A DNA stretch of 20,620 nucleotides, taken from assembly GCA_003223995.1 (NCBI GenBank), contig QHYA01000038.1:1-20620 (forward strand), read 5' to 3'. This document shows positions 15,717 to 20,620 of this stretch, piece by piece (within the stretch, counting starts at the first letter, position 1; every line of letters starts with the position of its first letter). Both the position numbers and the translations under genes were made by a program. This stretch comes from Acidobacteriota bacterium. GTDB lineage: Bacteria > Acidobacteriota > Polarisedimenticolia > QHYA01. Under the pieces are notes generated by a model that saw only the letters and a list, made by a program, of their open reading frames with translations, made no database searches and was not told where the DNA came from.

Positions 15717-16027
15717 GGTTCCGGTGAGAACGGCGCCGCGGAAAGCAACCGGCTCACCTCGCCCTGGACCAGCGGCCCGGTCCGCTCAATGATCTTCGAG
15801 GTCCGCGGGTCTTCGAACAGCCCCTTCCACTTCGACTGGAAATCCGCCAGGTCCGAGAACCTCCACAGCTCCCAGTACTCTCCCGCCTCGCCCACGAGCG
15901 TCTTGAAGGTCGCGACCATCTCGAACCCGTGCTCCCGAATGACAGGAAGGAACTCCCCGCTGAATATCCTTTCGTACTCGGCCATGTGGTGCAGGCCGAC
16001 GGTGAACCGGACCATCAGGTAAACCAA
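15713..16027 (-). CDS. NIPSNAP family protein
   Basis: 104 aa starting at a TTG (16027) that has GAGGAGG (16036-16043) eight bases upstream; the next Met, 12 bases later, has worse spacing. The order MVRFTVGLHHMAEYERIF, IREHGFEMVATFKTLVGEAGEYWELWRFSDLADFQSKW and a Pro/Arg-containing end fits the ferredoxin-like alpha/beta NIPSNAP fold. Typical features are the E..W.....D...F core and a length of about 100. No signal peptide is present, so it is cytosolic, unlike its downstream partners. Its stop overlaps the start of the propeller gene by four bases, so the three genes form one operon. The biochemical function of bacterial NIPSNAP proteins is not established. The fold resembles small dimeric monooxygenase-like proteins, an alternative reading. 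Confidence 0.83.
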   Translation of the reverse strand: MVYLMVRFTVGLHHMAEYERIFSGEFLPVIREHGFEMVATFKTLVGEAGEYWELWRFSDLADFQSKWKGLFEDPRTSKIIERTGPLVQGEVSRLLSAAPFSPEP

Positions 16028-16104
16028 TGCTGCCGCCTCCTCCTGGCTGCCCGAACCAAGATCCCGAGCGCCGTGCAACCGCAGCTTCGTGCCGGATCTC
16101 GATG

Positions 16105-16110
16105 ATTATC
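16105..16110 (-). promoter_or_regulatory. Candidate -10 element for the NIPSNAP operon
   Basis: On the minus strand GATAAT lies about 70 bases before the SD of the NIPSNAP gene, in the 172-bp divergent gap with the YceI gene. No convincing -35 was found, so this is weak. Confidence 0.28.
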
Positions 16111-16199
16111 CTCCAGCCTGACCCCTTCGCCGCACCTCGTGCGAGCGGATCCGTGCCGTCCTGACCGGGCGTGTGCTCGCCCGCTCGCGCAGATAGGCG

Positions 16200-16883
16200 A
16201 TGTGTTCTAACCTCATGGCCATGAGCCGCGCCACGATCAGGCACGCCTTCATCCTGATGCTGTCCACGTTCCTGCTCTCGATGGCCGCCGTCGCCGCCCG
16301 CCAATCCTCCGCCGGCTCGCAGCTCCCTCTGGCCGCGTCACCGGAAATGGCCCGCTACGAAGTGGATCCCGCAAGCTCGTCGGCCGGATTCACGCTGCAG
16401 GCGACGGGCCACACCGTCGAGGGGACGGGCGGAAAGGTTACCGGAGAGTTCCGCCGTTCGAAGGCCCCCTCCGGCGGGGCCTTCACGATGGAAGGGGAAA
16501 TCCGGATCGAGTCCGCCAGCCTTGTCACGGGCAACGCCCGCCGCGACGGAAAGATGCGCCGCGAGAGCCTCTCGGTGGAGAAGTACCCCCTCATCCGCTT
16601 CCGCCCACGTCGAGCGAAGGTTTCCGCCCAGACCGATCCGATACCGGACACCTCCCCTGGAGCGAAGACTTCGCTCACATTGGAAGGGGACCTCACGATC
16701 CGCGAGACAACCCGGCCCGTTTCGATCCCTGTCAGCGTCCTGGTCGGTGAGCGAAGGGTGACGGTGGACGGATCGCTCAGGCTCAATTTCGATGATTACG
16801 GAGTTCCCGACCCGTCGTTCCTTTTCCTGAGGGTGCGGCCCGACATGACAGTGCGATTCCATCTCGAGGCGATTCCCCGTTAG
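16200..16883 (+). CDS. YceI-like periplasmic protein
   Basis: 227 aa from ATG 16200; in-frame ATGs at 16215 and 16221 are equally possible because none has a good SD. A signal peptide (IRHAFILMLSTFLLSMAAVAA, split here as residues about 14-33) precedes a YceI lipocalin-like beta-barrel. Recognisable parts are ARYEVDPASSSAGFTLQ, VEGTGGKVTGEF, then IRIESASLVTGNARRD, ESLSVEKYPLIRF, LTLEGDLTIRETTRPV and a strand-rich end. YceI proteins bind polyisoprenoid or other lipophilic ligands in the periplasm; the ligand here is unknown. There is an insertion of about 20 residues between strands (AKVSAQTDPIPDTSPGA). A small membrane protein follows 52 bases later on the same strand, possibly co-transcribed. 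Confidence 0.9.
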   Translation: MCSNLMAMSRATIRHAFILMLSTFLLSMAAVAARQSSAGSQLPLAASPEMARYEVDPASSSAGFTLQATGHTVEGTGGKVTGEFRRSKAPSGGAFTMEGEIRIESASLVTGNARRDGKMRRESLSVEKYPLIRFRPRRAKVSAQTDPIPDTSPGAKTSLTLEGDLTIRETTRPVSIPVSVLVGERRVTVDGSLRLNFDDYGVPDPSFLFLRVRPDMTVRFHLEAIPR

Positions 16884-16935
16884 CTCGATACTCCCGGCTC
16901 TCTGCGGCCTCCTTCTCGCGGCCGCAGGATTCCTC

Positions 16936-17361
16936 ATGGGCGTTGCCGAGGCAGGGCTCGCTTCGATTCCTGTCCACAGAAGGCCCCGGCTCGCCCGGCG
17001 AATCGGCTTTCGCCTGTGGTGGACGGGGGGGCGGCTCCTCCTGATCGGCGCCGGCCTGCTGCTTGCCGCCGTCGCGTCGCGGATCCTGGCCGCCGTGCTG
17101 GGCGTGGCCCTCTTTGGCGCCTGGTGCCGCCGCCGGTACGTGAGGAGCCGCGGCTATCAGAAGCGGATGCTGAAGGCGGCGTTCGTGGGCCTGTGCAAGC
17201 AGGACCCCGGGACAGCGCGTGAGGACCTGCTGTTCTTTCTCATCCAAACGCGCCATCCAAGGTGGGACCCGGAGATGATCGGGCAGATGGTCCGCGATCA
17301 CCCGACAGTGGACGCTCTTCTCGAATCGCTGGTGAGACTGGAACGGCAGCTCCTGGAATGA
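16936..17361 (+). CDS. Small membrane protein of unknown function
   Basis: 141 aa from ATG 16936, with AGGA seven bases upstream. The same frame is open back to 16849 and encodes a hydrophobic run (ILPALCGLLLAAAGFL), but no start codon is available there, so an N-terminal membrane helix may be lost or begin at a rare codon. A basic stretch (VHRRPRLARRIGF) precedes a long hydrophobic segment at about 31-62 (LLLIGAGLLLAAVASRILAA), enough for a tight hairpin or one long helix. The soluble C-terminal half is helical and charged (YQKRMLKAAFVGLCKQDPG). I recognise no family. The antisense ORF over the same bases is less convincing because it is Arg/Pro-rich without a fold pattern. Confidence 0.58.
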   Translation: MGVAEAGLASIPVHRRPRLARRIGFRLWWTGGRLLLIGAGLLLAAVASRILAAVLGVALFGAWCRRRYVRSRGYQKRMLKAAFVGLCKQDPGTAREDLLFFLIQTRHPRWDPEMIGQMVRDHPTVDALLESLVRLERQLLE

Positions 17362-17476
17362 GCGGCTTCCCCGCGCTCTCGCGGAGGCTGATTCGGGCGC
17401 CGGGCATGACCCCCGTGTGTTGTATAGTTCCGGCCTGCTGCCGGCTTGGCCGCCAGGCACGCGGGGCGGGAAACTG

Positions 17477-19774
17477 ATGCGCGCTCAGACAGCCAAGCGA
17501 CCGACCCTTCCGAGCGACTCAGCCTCCGGACATCACCTGTCCTGGCCCCTGGTCATCATCATCCTCTTCGCCATCATCATGCTCGCCTGGGGAGGCTCCC
17601 TGGCAAACGGTTTCGTGTGGGACGACGAGTGGCTGATCCTCGACAACGAGAACCTTTCTCTCTCGCGTCTCCCCCAGCTCCTTGCGCATACTACGGGAGT
17701 GTCGCTGGAAGCCGGAAAGGTCGCCTACTACCGGCCGATGCTCGCGCTCTCCCTTCTGCTCGACACTCTCTTCTGGGGACGCAGCCCGGCCGGTTTTCAC
17801 GCAACAAACCTTGTGTTGCATCTGGCCGTGGCGCTGCTGGTCTTCGGCATCGCGAGGCGATTGCTGCCGGAGGCTGCGGAGTCGGAATGGGCCGCCCTGC
17901 TCGCCGCCGGCCTTTTCACGGTGCTCCCCGCGCACGTCGAGCCGGTCGCCTACATCTCGGGCCGGAACGACTCTCTGGCCGGCGCCTTCTCGCTCCTTGC
18001 CCTCCTCTTCTACCTGAGGAGCGGAGCGCTTCCCGGGCTGGCCTCCGCTGGATTCACATTCCTCGCCCTTCTGAGCAAGGAATCGGCCTTTCTCATGCCC
18101 TTGGCGCTCTTCCTGATCGATCTTCTTCCCGCCCGACGGGCCGAACGATGGGCAGTGAAGGCGTTGCGCTGGGGAGGGCAGGTGATGGCCACCGGTGTGT
18201 TCCTCGTCTTGCGGGCGGTGGTGCTCGGGCAGGCCCTCTCCCGCTCGCCGATGCAGCTTCCCGTGTCGCGATGGCTCCTGACAGTCCCCACCGCATCGTT
18301 GTTCTACATGAAGGCGCTGATCTGGCCGGGGCTCTCGACGAACCACGAGGCGGAGATCGCGCCCGTTGGCTCGCCCTTCGACCCGCGCTTCGTCGTGGGA
18401 CTGCTCACGCTGGGCGCCCTGCTCTCCCTCGCGATCAAGCTTTACCGGAAAGCGCCTTCCAGCGGAGCGGGGCTGGTGCTCGCCGGTGTCTCCGGTCTGA
18501 TCTTCCCCGCCATCTTTCCTCTGTTCGCCACTCTCGAGGTTCCCTTTCCGGGATGCGAGAGGTTCCTTTACGTGCCGTCCGCGGGACTTGCGATCGCCCT
18601 GTCATTCCTGCTCTTGCAGCTTCTCCGGTGGGCGGGGGCTGCTTGGCCGGTGCCCAATCGATGGATCGTGAGCTGCCTGTCGATCGGTGTTGCGGCGCTG
18701 CTCTGGAGCGGCTGCTCGGAGACCCGTGCGACCGACTGGCGCTCGCAAGGGACCCTTTTCGAGACCCTCGTCCGGCGCTCGCCTCGATCCAGCAAGGTCC
18801 ATTACAACCTCGCCCTGGTTTACCAGCGCGAGAACCGGCTCCGGGAGGCGCTTTCGGAGTACGAGGAGGCGGTCCGTCTGGCGCCCGTGAACTTCACCGC
18901 GCGGAACAACCTCGGCCTGCTCTATTTCCGTTTCGGCCGCACCGCCGATGCGGAGCAGCAGTATCGGGCGGCCCTCACTCTCGAACCTTCCCAGCCTCAG
19001 ATCCTCTTCAACCTCGCGATCCTTCTTCAGTATCAAGGACGGCTGCCGGAGGCGGCAGCGACCTACCGGAAAGCGATCGCGAAGGACCCGCTGCTGGTGG
19101 ACGCCCACATCCACCTCGGCGAGGCCCTCTGGCAGGAGGGGGATCTCTCCGGAGGTCTGACCTCCTACCGGGAGGCGGTGCGGTTGGGGCCCCAAAATGG
19201 GGAGGCCCACGCCCGCTACGGCGCGGCCCTGGCCGCCACCGGCCACATGGTGGAAGGGATCGCGGAGATGCGAAAGGGGCTGGAGCTCGACCCGGGCGAC
19301 GATCACGTCCGCAACGATCTGGGCGCCGTGCTGACGGACGCGGGCCGGCCGCAGGAGGCGCTCAGGCTGCTCGAGGAATCCATGGCCCGCTGGCCGCAGA
19401 ACCCGAGGGTGCACTATAACCGCGGCAATGCGCTGCGCGCGCTGGGCCGCAAGGACGAGGCAGCAGCGGCGTACCGTAAAGCGATCGGGCTGTCTCCCGA
19501 TTATGCCAGCGCCTACAAGAACCTCGGCGTCGTCCTCTTCGAGCTGGGGCTGAAGGAGCAAGCCCTCGACTCCTTCGACCATCTGGTCCAGCTCGAGCCC
19601 GCTTCCGCCCCTGCGCACAACAACCGCGGTGTCGTTCTCAGGGCGCTGGGGCGGTCGAAGGAGGCCCGGGCGGAGTTCGAGACCGCCGCCGGGCTCGACC
19701 CGCGCTTCCCCGAACCGTCGCGGCACCTGCGCGAGATGGGGGTCGCCGTCCCCCTCAGCGGAGAACGAAGCTGA
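17477..19774 (+). CDS. TMTC-like polytopic membrane protein (GT-C candidate) with nine TPRs
   Basis: 765 aa from ATG 17477; a TTG 60 bases upstream is in frame, but the ATG gives a normal short cytosolic tail before the first membrane helix. About ten hydrophobic segments fill residues 1-410. The first loop contains NGFVWDDEWLILDN with D49-D50, the acidic pair expected in GT-C transferases such as PMT and TMTC. From about 430 to 750 come nine TPRs (YNLALVYQRENRLREAL, NNLGLLYFRFGRTADAE and so on). Eukaryotic TMTC proteins with this layout are O-mannosyltransferases for cadherin-type domains. For the bacterial homologue, transfer of a sugar from a lipid carrier to exported protein is inferred. 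The gene ends inside the end of the opposite TonB-family gene (20 bases shared). Confidence 0.88.
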   Translation: MRAQTAKRPTLPSDSASGHHLSWPLVIIILFAIIMLAWGGSLANGFVWDDEWLILDNENLSLSRLPQLLAHTTGVSLEAGKVAYYRPMLALSLLLDTLFWGRSPAGFHATNLVLHLAVALLVFGIARRLLPEAAESEWAALLAAGLFTVLPAHVEPVAYISGRNDSLAGAFSLLALLFYLRSGALPGLASAGFTFLALLSKESAFLMPLALFLIDLLPARRAERWAVKALRWGGQVMATGVFLVLRAVVLGQALSRSPMQLPVSRWLLTVPTASLFYMKALIWPGLSTNHEAEIAPVGSPFDPRFVVGLLTLGALLSLAIKLYRKAPSSGAGLVLAGVSGLIFPAIFPLFATLEVPFPGCERFLYVPSAGLAIALSFLLLQLLRWAGAAWPVPNRWIVSCLSIGVAALLWSGCSETRATDWRSQGTLFETLVRRSPRSSKVHYNLALVYQRENRLREALSEYEEAVRLAPVNFTARNNLGLLYFRFGRTADAEQQYRAALTLEPSQPQILFNLAILLQYQGRLPEAAATYRKAIAKDPLLVDAHIHLGEALWQEGDLSGGLTSYREAVRLGPQNGEAHARYGAALAATGHMVEGIAEMRKGLELDPGDDHVRNDLGAVLTDAGRPQEALRLLEESMARWPQNPRVHYNRGNALRALGRKDEAAAAYRKAIGLSPDYASAYKNLGVVLFELGLKEQALDSFDHLVQLEPASAPAHNNRGVVLRALGRSKEARAEFETAAGLDPRFPEPSRHLREMGVAVPLSGERS

Positions 19775-20576
19775 CCCGCACCATCACGGTGGACTGGACC
19801 GGCCGCCTGCCGGTGCGGGCCGGGGCGTATCTCCACTGCCTGATCGCCTCGATCGCGGCCGCGTCAAGCATCGGGACCGACTGCCGGATGTAGATCTCGC
19901 GGACCGACCCATCGGGGCCGACCACGATCTCCAGGATCACCGTCCCCTCGATCCTCGACCTGATGGCCATGATCGGGTAGACGGGGTCAACCTTGTCGAG
20001 AAGGATGGGAAGGGACACGCTCCCTTCCCGGGTCTCCTCGCCTGTCCCCGCGCGCTCCCCTTCCCCCCTGCCCGGACCGCTTCCTGTGCCGATGCCGCTC
20101 CCCGAGCCGGAGAGGCCTCCGGGCACCCCGCTGGAGGAGCTGAATGGGTCTCCCTGCTCGTCGCCGAAGGGCACATCCGTACCCGGAGGCAACGAAGATG
20201 AAAACATGGACGATGTCGGTTCCTGATGGGAGTCCAGGACGGGGAAGGTGTTCTCAGGCGTGGCCGCTTGCGGCCTCTCCGGCGTCCTCTCTTCCTGCTG
20301 GAGTCGAGCGACCGCCTTGCTGCCTTCTGGCTCTCCCCTTCTTACTGCCGGTGGCGTCTCCGGCGTCTCGCCTCCACCGCCTTCGGATTCCTGATCTTCG
20401 AAGATCAGCTCGATGACCGGGGTGGGAAGGGTTTCCGGGGGCTCGATGGCGGGGACGGCCAGAAGGCCGGCCATGGCGAGCCCGCCCAGCAAGACGAAGT
20501 GCAAACCGAAGGAGATCGGAAGGCCGAGCCGGCAAGGGCCCTTCTGACCCGCTGGCTCCTCAGGGATCTTGGACAT
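19755..20576 (-). CDS. TonB-family energy transducer protein
   Basis: 273 aa from ATG 20576, with GAGGAGG seven bases upstream. One membrane anchor at about 19-41 (LGLPISFGLHFVLLGGL) is followed by a long Pro/Glu/Gly/Ser-rich periplasmic spacer (about 45-185) with a Gly-Ser run. A TonB C-terminal domain at about 190-273 has PVYPIMAIRSRIEGTVILEIVV, then GPDGSVREI and AAIEAIRQWRYAPA. Such proteins couple the proton-motive force, with ExbB/ExbD, to outer-membrane transporters; none of these partners is in the window. The spacer is Gly/Ser-rich rather than the classic Pro-Lys/Pro-Glu rod. It is convergent with the TMTC-like gene and shares its last 20 bases with it. Confidence 0.92.
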   Translation of the reverse strand: MSKIPEEPAGQKGPCRLGLPISFGLHFVLLGGLAMAGLLAVPAIEPPETLPTPVIELIFEDQESEGGGGETPETPPAVRRGEPEGSKAVARLQQEERTPERPQAATPENTFPVLDSHQEPTSSMFSSSLPPGTDVPFGDEQGDPFSSSSGVPGGLSGSGSGIGTGSGPGRGEGERAGTGEETREGSVSLPILLDKVDPVYPIMAIRSRIEGTVILEIVVGPDGSVREIYIRQSVPMLDAAAIEAIRQWRYAPARTGRRPVQSTVMVRVSFVLR

Positions 20577-20620
20577 GGCGCCACCTCCTCGCTTTCAGAG
20601 AGGAAATGGCCCGATCCGCG

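Noticed and set aside
14736..16022. A 428-codon plus-strand ORF opposite the propeller and NIPSNAP genes
   Set aside because: Its Val/Ala/Glu-rich text is the reverse reading of the DxDxDG repeats.
16783..17460. A 225-codon minus-strand ORF across the small membrane protein
   Set aside because: It is low-complexity (Ala/Arg/Pro/Glu) with no start context, and overlaps the YceI coding end.
17446..19419. A 657-codon plus-strand ORF overlapping the TMTC-like gene
   Set aside because: It is Arg/Pro/Gly-rich without membrane segments or TPR pattern; the other frame has both.
18602..19726. A 374-codon minus-strand ORF opposite the TPR region
   Set aside because: It is an antisense shadow of repeated TPR codons.

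Overview
The window is a high-GC (mid-60s %, by eye) bacterial chromosome segment with good Shine-Dalgarno (SD) sites and many secreted, repeat-rich proteins. Gene content points to an uncultured soil or sediment lineage, most likely Acidobacteriota or a neighbour: CRTAC1/ASPIC beta-propeller next to a TPR protein, NIPSNAP, DUF2203, a TMTC-like membrane protein with TPRs, and an Fn3-rich metallopeptidase. This placement is an inference from gene content. No tRNA, rRNA, CRISPR array, insertion sequence or phage gene was seen.

Left edge (1-2450, + strand): the end of a histidine biosynthesis cluster. The C-terminus of HisA is fused in frame to HisI-HisE, followed by hisD and a HAD-family phosphatase. 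hisD and the HAD gene both look damaged. Each begins with a plausible N-terminus, loses roughly 50-60 expected residues and resumes in another frame. The HisD C-terminus runs in frame into a HAD-like start (VEAVLF), so the two may once have been one HisD-phosphatase fusion. A possible gene remnant lies at about 2403-2640.

2699-4126 (+): a DUF2203 protein, then a promoter region with two perfect 10-bp palindromes and a secreted lytic transglycosylase.

4164-11222 (- strand): RNase E/G with a long disordered Arg-rich tail, preceded by a structured leader that may mediate autoregulation. Upstream of it is a very large secreted zinc metallopeptidase. Between the two lies a pair of diverged, structurally matching hairpins.

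11627-16027 (- strand): an apparent operon of NIPSNAP, CRTAC1/ASPIC propeller and TPR anchor protein, linked by overlapping start/stop codons. It is followed by a small secreted protein of unknown function.

16200-19774 (+): a YceI-like periplasmic protein, a small membrane protein, and a TMTC-like polytopic GT-C candidate with nine TPRs. The last gene overlaps tail-to-tail with a TonB-family protein on the - strand (19755-20576). The right half is thus dominated by envelope and secreted functions, while the left carries amino-acid biosynthesis and RNA turnover.
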